A stretch of DNA of 64,000 bases from an uncultured Clostridia bacterium. GTDB taxonomy: Bacteria > Bacillota > Clostridia > Christensenellales > CAG-314. The notes below the pieces were generated by a model. It did not search any database. It worked only from the letters and a program-made list of their open reading frames with translations, and had not been told where the DNA came from. Shown in pieces: positions 16,322 to 24,304 of this stretch; the first letter of the stretch is position 1; every line of letters starts with the position of its first letter. Location of the stretch: contig CANRFV010000001.1 of NCBI GenBank assembly GCA_947629985.1, forward strand, positions 113,329-177,328, given 5' to 3'. The translations under genes and the position numbers were made by a program.

Positions 16322-17495
16322 TGTTGTTTTCCTCCTTGCCGACAACTGTTGCGGTTATTGTGCCGTCGCTTACGCGTGCGCGCAATTCATCGCCTACTTT
16401 TACTTTGCTTACGGAATCGATTACCGTATTGCCGTTATACAGCCACCCGAAGCCCCTTTTAAGCACCGCGGCGGGATTCAGTGCGTCCAATTTGGCAAGC
16501 CTGTTTGTCAAATTGAGTTGCGCCTTGTCCAACTTGCCTGCGGCATTGCCGTCAACGCTGCGTAACGACGACCTTATTCTGCCAAAACAGCCGTCGATAC
16601 GACGTTCAGTCAAATACCGTAAAATTTTAATATCGGATACAATATTTTCAGAATGACTGCGTAACGCCGCGCCGATATGCTCGTAAATCTGTTCCAAATC
16701 GTGTTTTATACGGGTGCGTTCACGCGCGACGTCCAGCGTAACAAATTCCGCCGCTTCGCTGGGCGTAACCGCACGCTTGTCCGCAACAAAATCGCACAGA
16801 GTAAAATCTATTCCGTGTCCAACTGCGGACACTACGGGCTTGCCGCACGCGGCTATACTGCGCACCACCGTTTCGGAATTGAAAACAGACAGATCTTCGT
16901 TGGAACCGCCGCCGCGCCCCACAATAACGACATCGACGTCGCTTGTACCGAAATAATTTATTCCGTCGGCTATTTCCGACTCCGCACCCGCGCCTTGTAC
17001 CTTTACGGGATACAAATAAATTTTCGCAAACGGTTGCCGCCGCAATGCGACGTTGACAATATCGTGTATGACCGCGCCCGTTTCGCTTGTTACAACGCCG
17101 ATTTTGGCACAGCAATGCGGCACAGGCTGTTTACGTTCTTCGTCAAACAGTCCTTCTTTTTGCAACTTGTCTCGTAACAACACAAATTGCAAATATGCGG
17201 CGCCCGTATTGCTGGTAGCGGTAAGTCTGCGAACGAACAAAGACAACGTTCCCGATTTTACCCAATATCTCAGTTGCCCTTCAGCCACAGCCACGTTACC
17301 CGCAACAGGCTGAACTTGACTGTCGTAACAAAAACAGTTGATTGCGCCGCCTTCGTCTTTAAGCGAAAAATACCAGCCGTCGCGCGCCTTTTTTACATTG
17401 GTTATTTCACCGCAGACGAACAAATCGCTCAGAACAGTATCCAAATCCAACACGCCGCGGATATAGTTGTTTAGTTGTGTAACAGTTATTGTCAT
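16311..17495 (-). CDS. xseA: Exodeoxyribonuclease VII large subunit
   Basis: Catalytic subunit of exonuclease VII (mismatch repair and recombination). The 394 residues have an N-terminal OB fold starting MTITVTQLNNYIRGVLD, with the substrate-binding stretch FVCGEITNVKKARDGWYFSL at about 25-44, then the XseA nuclease domain with the conserved VGRGGGSNEDL and VSAVGHGIDFTLCDFVADKRA segments, and a helical C-terminus. The ATG at 17495 lies one base after the folD stop; a longer in-frame reading overlaps folD and lacks family similarity. Confidence 0.95.
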   Translation of the reverse strand: MTITVTQLNNYIRGVLDLDTVLSDLFVCGEITNVKKARDGWYFSLKDEGGAINCFCYDSQVQPVAGNVAVAEGQLRYWVKSGTLSLFVRRLTATSNTGAAYLQFVLLRDKLQKEGLFDEERKQPVPHCCAKIGVVTSETGAVIHDIVNVALRRQPFAKIYLYPVKVQGAGAESEIADGINYFGTSDVDVVIVGRGGGSNEDLSVFNSETVVRSIAACGKPVVSAVGHGIDFTLCDFVADKRAVTPSEAAEFVTLDVARERTRIKHDLEQIYEHIGAALRSHSENIVSDIKILRYLTERRIDGCFGRIRSSLRSVDGNAAGKLDKAQLNLTNRLAKLDALNPAAVLKRGFGWLYNGNTVIDSVSKVKVGDELRARVSDGTITATVVGKEENNIES

Positions 17496-17496
17496 T

Positions 17497-18309
17497 TCAA
17501 TTGCCAATTGCCCGCAACAAGTTTTCGAACAGCATAATGCGCGTAACGGGCCCGACGCCGCCCGGAACGGGAGTAACGGCTTTGCATACGCCGTAAACTT
17601 CGTCCGCAACGTCGCCGTGCGTTTGTCCGTTTACAAAACCGAGCCCCACGTCTACAACAATACTGCTTGACGTAACAAAGTCTGCGGTTATCAAGTCGGG
17701 TTTACCGCACGCCGTTATCAGAATATCGGCGCCGCGACAAATGCGAGCCAATTGTTTCGTGTGCGTGTGGCACACCGTAACGGTTGCGTTACAGCCCAGC
17801 GCCATTAACATCAGCGGTTTGCCCACAGCATTGCCTCTGCCTACTATTACTACATTTTTGCCGTCGAGATCTATTGCGTAAAAGCGCAGCAACTCCAATA
17901 CGGCAAGAGGCGTTGCAGGTCGCACACCTGCCCTGCCGTAATACATATCAGCCACCGACGCCGGGTTGAGACAGTCCAAATCTTTGTAGGGCGAAATGCA
18001 GGACAACACCGATTTGTATTCGTCGGGCAACGGTTGTTGCACCACGATCCCGTTTACGGTAACGTCGTCCGAAAGCGCCGAAACAATAGCGCATACGTCG
18101 TCCGCAGACGCGCGTCGATCCAAAATCACATTTTCGCACTGTACGCCCAAATCGCGCGCGGTTACACACAGCGACTTGCAATATTGTTGCCAATCGGCGT
18201 TATCGAAGCCAACGGTAACGATTTTTGCCGAACGTTGAGACAAAAGGCTACGCAATTTTTGCTTTGCGCTGTCGACAAACGACTTGCCGTACAGTATTTG
18301 CGCGCTCAC
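17497..18309 (-). CDS. folD: FolD-family methylenetetrahydrofolate dehydrogenase/cyclohydrolase, catalytic Lys replaced
   Basis: Normally oxidises 5,10-methylene-THF and hydrolyses methenyl-THF in one-carbon metabolism. The 270-residue protein (family about 285) has DVTVNGIVVQQPLPDE, the NADP site VGRGNAVGKPL and the C-terminal PGGVGPVTRIMLFENL, so the fold and folate/NADP sites are recognisable. In the N-terminal motif YxxxK, Tyr is present (Y43) but the position of the catalytic lysine is Leu47 (sequence Y-C-K-S-L), and spacing to the downstream glycine shows no shift. Cyclohydrolase activity may be lost or altered. The GTG start overlaps the nusB stop (GTGA) and AAAGGAG precedes it. Confidence 0.9.
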   Translation of the reverse strand: MSAQILYGKSFVDSAKQKLRSLLSQRSAKIVTVGFDNADWQQYCKSLCVTARDLGVQCENVILDRRASADDVCAIVSALSDDVTVNGIVVQQPLPDEYKSVLSCISPYKDLDCLNPASVADMYYGRAGVRPATPLAVLELLRFYAIDLDGKNVVIVGRGNAVGKPLMLMALGCNATVTVCHTHTKQLARICRGADILITACGKPDLITADFVTSSSIVVDVGLGFVNGQTHGDVADEVYGVCKAVTPVPGGVGPVTRIMLFENLLRAIGN

Positions 18310-18695
18310 GACAAACTCCTTTGATATGCGGCAAGAATCCCGTTTACAAACGACACGCTCTTTTCCGTGGAATATTTTTTTGCCAAGCCTGTGGCTTCGT
18401 TTATTGCAACGGGGGCGGGCGTTATGCCGCGGGAAATTTCGTACATTGCCAATTCGATGGCGGCAAGATCGAGACGATATATACGCGACAATTTGTACGA
18501 CTTGGACAGTTCGGCAACCACAACGTCAAATGCGGGCTTACCGTCAATAACGCCGTGCAACAAATCAAGGGCAAAACGCTTGTCCTCATCCGTCAATTTG
18601 TCCGCTTCAAATTGCGACAAATCGTCGTCTGTATTGCCGCTTATCAAATATGAATACAACTTACAGTAAGCCACTTCCCGTGCGTAACTTCTCAT
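18306..18695 (-). CDS. nusB: Transcription antitermination factor NusB
   Basis: All-helical RNA-binding factor that, with S10 (NusE) and NusA, supports antitermination on rRNA operons. The reading from ATG 18695 gives 129 residues starting MRSYAREVAYCKLYSYLI, as in NusB; the C-terminal half contains ELSKSYKLSRIYRLDLAAIE and the family ending VAINEATGLAKKYSTEKSVS. An upstream ATG at 18734 would run through the terminator-like hairpin and is rejected. It overlaps folD by four bases and follows asp23, as in many Clostridia. Confidence 0.94.
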   Translation of the reverse strand: MRSYAREVAYCKLYSYLISGNTDDDLSQFEADKLTDEDKRFALDLLHGVIDGKPAFDVVVAELSKSYKLSRIYRLDLAAIELAMYEISRGITPAPVAINEATGLAKKYSTEKSVSFVNGILAAYQRSLS

Positions 18696-18713
18696 CTTTA
18701 CCCCGCAAAACGC

Positions 18714-18740
18714 TAAAAACCCTTTGATAGCCAAAGGGTT
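18714..18740 (-). terminator. Terminator/attenuator between asp23 and nusB
   Basis: AACCCTTTG / CAAAGGGTT stem with a short loop and TTTT on the minus strand, starting seven bases after the asp23 stop. No new promoter is visible before nusB, so partial read-through must supply nusB-folD-xseAB-ispA, or this is a regulated attenuator. Confidence 0.65.
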
Positions 18741-18746
18741 GTTGCG

Positions 18747-19076
18747 TTAGTTTTCCTGAAATTCCAAATCGATCACATGAACATTTACGTCTTTTACCTT
18801 GAACTCGGTCATGTTTTCGATAGTATTTTTAACATTGTTTTGTATGCTGCTGGCAACGTCTATTACTTCGGTGTCGGCGGCAAGTTTTACGTAAACGTCA
18901 ATTAAAACATCTTCTCCGACATTGTTTACTTTGATGGAATCTCGCGCTTGCCTTGTTTTGTCCGAAAACTTTACAACGCCGTCTATCTCTCCCAAAGCGC
19001 AATCGACAATATCGCGTATAATATCGATGTTGTACACAAGTTTGCCGGATTCGTCGAACTTATTTACCAATTTCAT
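18747..19076 (-). CDS. Asp23/Gls24-family envelope stress protein
   Basis: Small Asp23-family protein (109 residues; B. subtilis YqhY type) at its usual place before nusB. The family pattern is seen in the N-terminal VYNIDIIRDIVDCALGEIDG (about 14-33), VLIDVYVKLAADTEV (about 57-71) and the C-terminal KVKDVNVHVIDLEF. Family members associate with the envelope and have been linked to regulation of fatty-acid synthesis (YqhY), but no exact activity is known. It has a strong own promoter (19103-19131), which separates it from the sporulation operon upstream, and ends in a terminator. Confidence 0.9.
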   Translation of the reverse strand: MKLVNKFDESGKLVYNIDIIRDIVDCALGEIDGVVKFSDKTRQARDSIKVNNVGEDVLIDVYVKLAADTEVIDVASSIQNNVKNTIENMTEFKVKDVNVHVIDLEFQEN

Positions 19077-19102
19077 TGTTCGCTCCTGATTTCTTTTGTG
19101 TA

Positions 19103-19131
19103 ATTATATCACATATTTGTAAAAAATACAA
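19103..19131 (-). promoter_or_regulatory. Promoter of asp23
   Basis: TTGTAT and TATAAT with a 17-nt spacer on the minus strand, immediately after the spoIIIAH stop. Allows vegetative expression of asp23 apart from the sporulation-specific spoIIIA genes. Confidence 0.7.
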
Positions 19132-19134
19132 TTA

Positions 19135-19614
19135 TTATACGGACAGTATTTTTACATAATCGGGATCGACCGCCGCCTCGGTAGCGATAATGTTGTATAT
19201 GCGCACCGTATCTTCACGAGTAAGTTCGTCTTTGTCTACAATAACGCTTACGTTATCCAGGGTGGCGTTTACCGTAACCAGAACGTCGTCAAACCCCTGC
19301 GCGCGCAGATACGTTTCCAACAACAACTCCGTTTCCATGGCGTCGATAATTTGCTGTTTTCTCGTAAGGGCGTTTTGACGGGCTTCGGCGTATTCTTCTC
19401 CCTCCATTTGCAAAATTTCGTTCAATTCCGAAATTTCGTAATCACGCGTCGACTGTCTGTTCAAGCGCGAAGTTTCAAAGAAACTTGTTTGAATGGGCGT
19501 GTTGCCGTCGGCAGTACCATTGTTTTTGGCAAGCAACGTTACGTTTAGTACAGCTGCCACGGCCAAAACCACCACCATAGATACAATCAGAGCAATTTTT
19601 TTACCTTTTGACAT
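19135..19614 (-). CDS. spoIIIAH: Stage III sporulation protein AH
   Basis: Mother-cell component of the SpoIIIA-SpoIIQ channel; its extracellular ring domain binds SpoIIQ across the septum. The 159 residues have one N-terminal membrane helix (about 6-28), a linker rich in E, Q and R (about 45-95, a likely helix), and a C-terminal YscJ/FliF-like ring-building fold with VTVNATLDNVSVIVDKDELT and VDPDYVKILSV at the end. It is the last gene of the spoIIIA operon, 11 nt after spoIIIAG. Confidence 0.92.
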   Translation of the reverse strand: MSKGKKIALIVSMVVVLAVAAVLNVTLLAKNNGTADGNTPIQTSFFETSRLNRQSTRDYEISELNEILQMEGEEYAEARQNALTRKQQIIDAMETELLLETYLRAQGFDDVLVTVNATLDNVSVIVDKDELTREDTVRIYNIIATEAAVDPDYVKILSV

Positions 19615-19625
19615 AAATGTTCCTC

Positions 19626-20111
19626 CTAACTTTTATATGTAAACACCTGTACGTCATTTGTACTGACGCCAAGCAGCGTTACAACAACATCGACGATCTT
19701 CATGCGCACTATCGGGTTGTCCGCTCCCTGAGCCACAACCACCACTCCCAAAATTTTAGGCGGCAACACTTTGGTAACAAGCGGCTCGCCTTTTACAGAA
19801 ACAAGACTGTCGGTCTGCTTTACCACACCGCCCGAAGTGCTGATCTCCGTTTCGTACGCATATTGCTTTTCTTCGTTACTGCTGTAAGAGATTGCAACCG
19901 TAGCCTTACCGCAACCGGCAATCTTTTCTACTACGTTACAAATCTTATGCTCCATCTGACTTATATATGAATTGTCGTCGGCATTTTGAAGGGATTTTTT
20001 TTCGGTGCCGCCAATCAAAACTATTGCCAAAACCGCCAATGCCACAAATACGGCAACATACAACTCTATATTTTTGATAGATTTCAGTTTTAGATAAATC
20101 CGCTTTAACAT
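19626..20111 (-). CDS. spoIIIAG: Stage III sporulation protein AG
   Basis: Ring-forming component of the SpoIIIA feeding-tube complex in the mother cell membrane. The 161 residues contain one N-terminal membrane helix (about 17-36) and an extracellular domain with EHKICNVVEKIAGCGKATVA and the C-terminal ILGVVVVAQGADNPIV, typical of SpoIIIAG; the long beta-triangle insertion here is short. It lies between spoIIIAF (3-nt gap) and spoIIIAH. Confidence 0.9.
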   Translation of the reverse strand: MLKRIYLKLKSIKNIELYVAVFVALAVLAIVLIGGTEKKSLQNADDNSYISQMEHKICNVVEKIAGCGKATVAISYSSNEEKQYAYETEISTSGGVVKQTDSLVSVKGEPLVTKVLPPKILGVVVVAQGADNPIVRMKIVDVVVTLLGVSTNDVQVFTYKS

Positions 20112-20114
20112 TGT

Positions 20115-20552
20115 TCACTTCCACACTATGTTTATATTGTAATCGGGCAGGATTTTTGACGCTATTTGACGTATAAGTTTGTCGTGTACAAGATTGTAAT
20201 TTTCGTGTACCGTAACAAACAGCGTGCCGCTCGATTTGTCCGCGCTTATGTCGGTTACGTCTATACCGTTGGCTTGCATAATTTGCGCCAGATTGGATAT
20301 TTCGTAAGTTTCTTTGCGCTTGTCGGAACTTTGCAAATACTGCTGTTGTATTTCGATATCCGTGCCGCCGCCTGCCTGCGGTGCACTTGCCCCACGCGAG
20401 ACAAACATAACTATCGGTTGAATTATTACCAATGTAACAACTATGCCGAATACCGTCTTTATATACTTGCGCATTTCGCCTTCGGGCAAAATCACGTCGC
20501 ACAATACCGACAAAATTGCAATACCCGACACTGAAATAACCCAATATGCCAT
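20115..20552 (-). CDS. spoIIIAF: Stage III sporulation protein AF
   Basis: Membrane component of the SpoIIIA complex. The 145 residues have two N-terminal membrane helices (about 5-22 and 31-51) joined by EGEMRKYIK, and a soluble C-terminal ring-building domain whose VTDISADKSSGTLFVTV segment is visible. It starts one base after the spoIIIAE stop, a tight operon arrangement. B. subtilis SpoIIIAF is of similar size. Confidence 0.9.
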   Translation of the reverse strand: MAYWVISVSGIAILSVLCDVILPEGEMRKYIKTVFGIVVTLVIIQPIVMFVSRGASAPQAGGGTDIEIQQQYLQSSDKRKETYEISNLAQIMQANGIDVTDISADKSSGTLFVTVHENYNLVHDKLIRQIASKILPDYNINIVWK

Positions 20553-20553
20553 A

Positions 20554-21690
20554 TCACACTCCGTTTGCGCAACTTATGGCAATTATCGTCAGCACGCAAA
20601 ACATAAACGCAACTGCCAAAATCAACACTATCAAAAAAGTCAACGTTTTGCCTATTCCGCCGAGCATTTTGATATATTTGCCGTCGACAATAGGTTCGCA
20701 AACCGCCGAAACCGCTTGTAACCCCAAATTAAGGCACAGCAGCGATATTATCGGACGTATTATCAAAAACAACAGCAACAACAATGCCACCAAGCCGAAA
20801 GCGTTTTTTATCAGCGACGTACTCGCCGCAACAAAATCGAAACCGTCGGCAAGATATCCGCCCAAAATGGGAATATAACTTTTTGTGGCAAATTTTGCCG
20901 CTCGGTACGACACGCCGTCAATAGACGCGGCGGAAATTCCCTGAACCGTAGTAAACGCCGAAAACAACATAAACAGCGTACCGATAAGCCAATTGGCGGA
21001 AGATGTCAAAAATTCCGACGCCTTTTCCACTTTGACGTTTGACGAAATGTTGCTTACAACGGTAAATATCAAGGCAAATACCGACATTGGTAAAACAATG
21101 TTTTTTACCGTCTGAATTACAACGGAAGAAAACATTGCCATGGACGGCTGACATACCGCAGACAAAGCGTTACCGCCGTTTGCCACCAACAACGTGAGTA
21201 AAATGGGCATAGTCGCTTCGGACAAGGCGGCAATTCGGGAAACAAGACCGTAAACCTGCTTGTATAAATTTACGATCATTGCAAGCAAAATACTTAAAAT
21301 TACCGTTACGCCGACAAAATTTATTACGCCGTCTGTGCCGGACGAAAGCAAACCGCCCGACGAATTGCGTAAAAGTCCTACAATTACCAGCACGGCAAAA
21401 ACCGACAGCAACTGCGGAAATATGCTTTTGAGCCCGTCGAAAGTAAGCGAAACCGCAACATTCCAAAAGTCTCCTACGGAATCGAACTCGCCGTCGAGTA
21501 TGCTGCGAATTTTGTCCGCTACGCTACCGAAAAAATCTTGCGACAACTCGTCCGCTTGCGAAAAATCGATATTATCCAATCCTTCGGACACATTTTCTTC
21601 CAGATCGGACACTGTGTCGGCGTAGGCGCAGTCGGGTAGCCAAAGCGCGAAAATCGCAAGCAACACAAGGCATAACAAACGGTACTTCAT
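20554..21690 (-). CDS. spoIIIAE: Stage III sporulation protein AE
   Basis: Polytopic membrane protein, probably the conducting or scaffold core of the SpoIIIA complex. The 378 residues start with a signal peptide (about 1-24, cleavage probably after AYA), then a soluble acidic region and about eight hydrophobic segments from residue 95 onward. The ATG at 21690 overlaps the spoIIIAD stop (ATGA); a longer in-frame reading overlaps spoIIIAD and is rejected. Length agrees with B. subtilis SpoIIIAE (about 400). Confidence 0.93.
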   Translation of the reverse strand: MKYRLLCLVLLAIFALWLPDCAYADTVSDLEENVSEGLDNIDFSQADELSQDFFGSVADKIRSILDGEFDSVGDFWNVAVSLTFDGLKSIFPQLLSVFAVLVIVGLLRNSSGGLLSSGTDGVINFVGVTVILSILLAMIVNLYKQVYGLVSRIAALSEATMPILLTLLVANGGNALSAVCQPSMAMFSSVVIQTVKNIVLPMSVFALIFTVVSNISSNVKVEKASEFLTSSANWLIGTLFMLFSAFTTVQGISAASIDGVSYRAAKFATKSYIPILGGYLADGFDFVAASTSLIKNAFGLVALLLLLFLIIRPIISLLCLNLGLQAVSAVCEPIVDGKYIKMLGGIGKTLTFLIVLILAVAFMFCVLTIIAISCANGV

Positions 21691-22073
21691 AACACCAAGT
21701 CCTTTATTAACCCGAACAGTTTGTCCACAATCGGCAATGCGCAAAACAAGATTGATATTTTGGAAGCCAACAAAACCTTGTCGCCTATGCTTTTGCAATT
21801 TGCGTCCAAACAAATGTTGTTGGAAAACTCCGCCAAATACCCAATTCCCACTACTTTTATTACGCACGATATCGCGTCGTTATCTATTGACGTTTGCTCG
21901 GCAAATTCGTAAAAAGTATAAACCGCTTCGTACAGTTTGTCGCACAGCAAGCACAATATAACTACCGACGCGCCAACCGTAAGCGGCACTGCAAACTCTG
22001 GTTTGAGTTGTTTGACCACGGCAACAGACGCAACGGACAGCAACGCCAAAATAATAATTTTGTAGAAATCCAT
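21687..22073 (-). CDS. spoIIIAD: Stage III sporulation protein AD
   Basis: Small integral membrane subunit of the SpoIIIA complex, 128 residues, about 130 being usual. Hydrophobic segments lie at about 5-20, 27-46, 66-85 and 104-124, and the family motif VVGIGYLAEFSNNICLD is visible at about 74-90. It begins two bases after spoIIIAC and overlaps spoIIIAE by four bases. Confidence 0.92.
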   Translation of the reverse strand: MDFYKIIILALLSVASVAVVKQLKPEFAVPLTVGASVVILCLLCDKLYEAVYTFYEFAEQTSIDNDAISCVIKVVGIGYLAEFSNNICLDANCKSIGDKVLLASKISILFCALPIVDKLFGLIKDLVL

Positions 22074-22075
22074 AG

Positions 22076-22270
22076 TTACAGATCGAACAACGCTTGAAGC
22101 GTATCGTACAGTTGGGAAATCACATCCAACATCATTACAAGCGCGACTACAAGTCCCACAACAGATACGACCGTAGAAATTTCATCTTTACCGGCACGTT
22201 TGAGCAGCATGCTCGCTATTGCGGTAACAATACCGACAGCCGCTATTTTCAAAATTATCATTACATCCAT
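22076..22270 (-). CDS. spoIIIAC: Stage III sporulation protein AC
   Basis: Two-helix membrane protein of 64 residues; the family is 64-68. Helices are at about 4-22 and 33-54, separated by the basic loop KRAGKDE, the conserved SpoIIIAC turn. It is paralogous to the N-terminal part of SpoIIIAD. Gap to spoIIIAB is 12 nt. Confidence 0.92.
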   Translation of the reverse strand: MDVMIILKIAAVGIVTAIASMLLKRAGKDEISTVVSVVGLVVALVMMLDVISQLYDTLQALFDL

Positions 22271-22282
22271 ACTTACACCGAG

Positions 22283-22732
22283 TTAAATCAAAACTATACC
22301 AAGCATTACACCCAACAAAACGGCAAGTTTAACATATATACCCGCTTTGCTGACTTCGTTTTCGTACTGACGACGTTTCAGTTCGGTAAAAATTGCCGAA
22401 TAAGTGTTGATATGATTTGCAAGCAATTGCGAACCGGAATTGCCGAGACTGGCAAAAAAATTTTCGATTTCCTTGCGTGATTGCTCGGGCAGACGCAATT
22501 TTAACGAGCCAGTTTGCAAATACTCTGCAAATGCGCTACCGCAACCTGACGCAAAATTTTCGTTAAATTGCGGTAATTCCACTTGTTTTTCTTCGATATT
22601 GATTTTTAATGCGGCGGTATAGGCGACTAAATCGCTGTAAAATTCACCCTTGCGTCTAATACGCTTTTCTATATACTTTCCACACGCAAAGCCGCACAAA
22701 GCGCACGCAAAAACAATTATTATGTCTATCAT
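22283..22732 (-). CDS. spoIIIAB: Stage III sporulation protein AB
   Basis: Component of the SpoIIIA complex with a GspF-like cytoplasmic helical domain. The 149 residues have an N-terminal helix (about 3-18), a basic stretch YIEKRIRRK, a helical domain with LPEQSRKEIENFFASLGNSG (about 80-99), and a C-terminal membrane helix (about 131-148). Slightly shorter than the B. subtilis protein (171). Start ATG at 22732, 38 bases after the spoIIIAA stop. Confidence 0.9.
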   Translation of the reverse strand: MIDIIIVFACALCGFACGKYIEKRIRRKGEFYSDLVAYTAALKINIEEKQVELPQFNENFASGCGSAFAEYLQTGSLKLRLPEQSRKEIENFFASLGNSGSQLLANHINTYSAIFTELKRRQYENEVSKAGIYVKLAVLLGVMLGIVLI

Positions 22733-22770
22733 AGTAGTATATATTTTGCCGTTTCAGAGAATAGTTGGCT

Positions 22771-23595
22771 TTAATTCAGCGCTATATACTGCGGAACATT
22801 GCCTATTTGCGACAACAAAACGGCACCGGCAAGGTACTTTTCCAAAGCAAATTTACGTTTGAACCCATTCATATCTCTGCCATGTACACTACACGCTATA
22901 TTTACACCGCTGTCGGCACATGTTCGTACGCAGTCGATATCGTCAACGGACAACTCGTCGCAAACCAACCATTGCGGGGACATCGCTCTGATCCCAACTT
23001 CGAATGCGTACTTTTTACTTGCCCACTTCAATACATCACAATCGCAATTACGCGCAAGCGATTCTCCGAAAAACAGTTCTCCGCGTTCATCCGCCACCAG
23101 CACATTAAATGAGTGTGATATTTTTACCGAAAAATCGCGCAAAAAGGTCGTTTTGCCACTGCAAGGCGGTCCGATAACAGCGAAACTACCACGCTTGCAA
23201 TTGTCCAGCATTGCGCCGTCTACACAATTTACATAATGCGGAATACGCAAACACAAAGACTTGTATTGCTGAAATACGGGCTCTTTGCTTCCCATCACAC
23301 TACCGCAAACGCCTATTCGCACGCCGTCGCTCAACGTAAAAAAGCCTTGCGCAAGCATTTTTTCGTAGGCGTAAACCGAATTATTACACGCCTTGGCAAC
23401 GATATCGTCGCACACGTCGCCCATTACGATGGCACGATTTATTTGCTGCGTCATACCAGACGCCGATACGTAGTACCAATGTCCGCCAATATTTACCTTT
23501 ACGGGGCGCTTGTTGCGTATTCGTATTTCTCTGAGATTACCTACGTTGCGTAACCGATCGGCTATTTCGCGCGGAATGCAATCGATAAACTCCAT
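22771..23595 (-). CDS. spoIIIAA: Stage III sporulation protein AA, ATPase
   Basis: Secretion-type ATPase of the mother-cell SpoIIIA channel. The 274-residue reading has Walker A IGPPCSGKTTFLRD at about 143-156, Walker B-like VLVADERGELF, and the downstream GIRAMSPQWLVCDEL and ACSVHG segments of the family. The start is taken at ATG 23595 (MEFIDCIPREIADRL resembles family N-termini); a longer reading from 23805 enters the repeat-rich noncoding region. No clear ribosome-binding site precedes 23595 and no convincing sigma-E promoter could be fixed. Confidence 0.92.
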   Translation of the reverse strand: MEFIDCIPREIADRLRNVGNLREIRIRNKRPVKVNIGGHWYYVSASGMTQQINRAIVMGDVCDDIVAKACNNSVYAYEKMLAQGFFTLSDGVRIGVCGSVMGSKEPVFQQYKSLCLRIPHYVNCVDGAMLDNCKRGSFAVIGPPCSGKTTFLRDFSVKISHSFNVLVADERGELFFGESLARNCDCDVLKWASKKYAFEVGIRAMSPQWLVCDELSVDDIDCVRTCADSGVNIACSVHGRDMNGFKRKFALEKYLAGAVLLSQIGNVPQYIALN

Positions 23596-23629
23596 ACAAC
23601 ATAATATTGGACAAGCGTACAATTTATGC

Positions 23630-24185
23630 CCTGACAGTAAAATTTTTAGAATTGAAACAATAATACTAACAAACAATTTGTGTAAACAAAAAAAATCGTA
23701 GCGTTCCGCCGATATTTTGCCCTGAACATTTACGATAAACAATTTGCAAAGTTGTACTCTGCTGCCGCATGTTATAGTTATTGTATGAATTGCTGACGAC
23801 TGCATATATAATGCAATGTTATTTAATTAGTGGAAACAAGCAATTTTGTGCAATCGTATAAGCGTATGTTACCACCTATGTGTTTAGTTAAATTTGCTCC
23901 AACAAAATTGCAAAGTTATACTCTGCTTTCACTTGTTAAAATTAACTTATAAATTGTTAATGACGGCATAATTTAAGTAATATAATTTAATTTCTGTCAA
24001 CAAGCAATTTTGCGTAATTAAAAAGCGCAAATTTTCGTCGGTATCTTTTTAAGGCAATTCGCGCCTGATAAAATCAACAAAATACTCTACTGCCGTTGTT
24101 AAAATTTACGTATAGTTTTTTATTGACTGTTTTATTACAAGTAATATCAATATAATTTGTGTCCACAAAAATAACTTAGAACTAC
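23630..24185. repeat. Degenerate AT-rich tandem repeat, period about 164 bp
   Basis: Noncoding stretch between efp and spoIIIAA. Three units can be aligned by start anchors near 23737, 23900 and 24075 (AACAAAATTGCAAAGTTATA type, then CTCTGCT, then GTTAAAATTA) and by end anchors near 23832, 23996 and 24161 (TCAACAAGCAATTTTGCG type), giving spacings of 163-175 and 164-165 bp. A fourth, partial unit may end near 23700 (CAATTTGTGTAAACAAA compared with CAATATAATTTGTGTCCACAA). Units have diverged by point changes and small indels. No coding potential is seen. Confidence 0.6.
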
Positions 24186-24252
24186 ATATAAAATTGTTAT
24201 AGCCTAACCGCAACCAATTTCTTGCGCCCATTAAAGTCGAACAAAATACATC

Positions 24253-24283
24253 AAAAAAAAACGGATACACAAATGTATCCGTT
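24253..24283 (-). terminator. Intrinsic terminator after efp
   Basis: AACGGATACA / TGTATCCGTT perfect 10-bp stem with a 4-nt loop and a run of T on the minus strand, about 20 nt after the efp stop codon. It ends the rimP-efp transcript. Confidence 0.88.
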
Positions 24284-24304
24284 AGCAAATTTGAAATAAT
24301 TAAA

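Noticed and set aside
23630-24185. CRISPR array or replication origin in the repeat region
   Set aside because: Repeats are about 164 bp and diverged, without short identical repeats and spacers; no cluster of TTATCCACA DnaA boxes and no dnaA/dnaN nearby.
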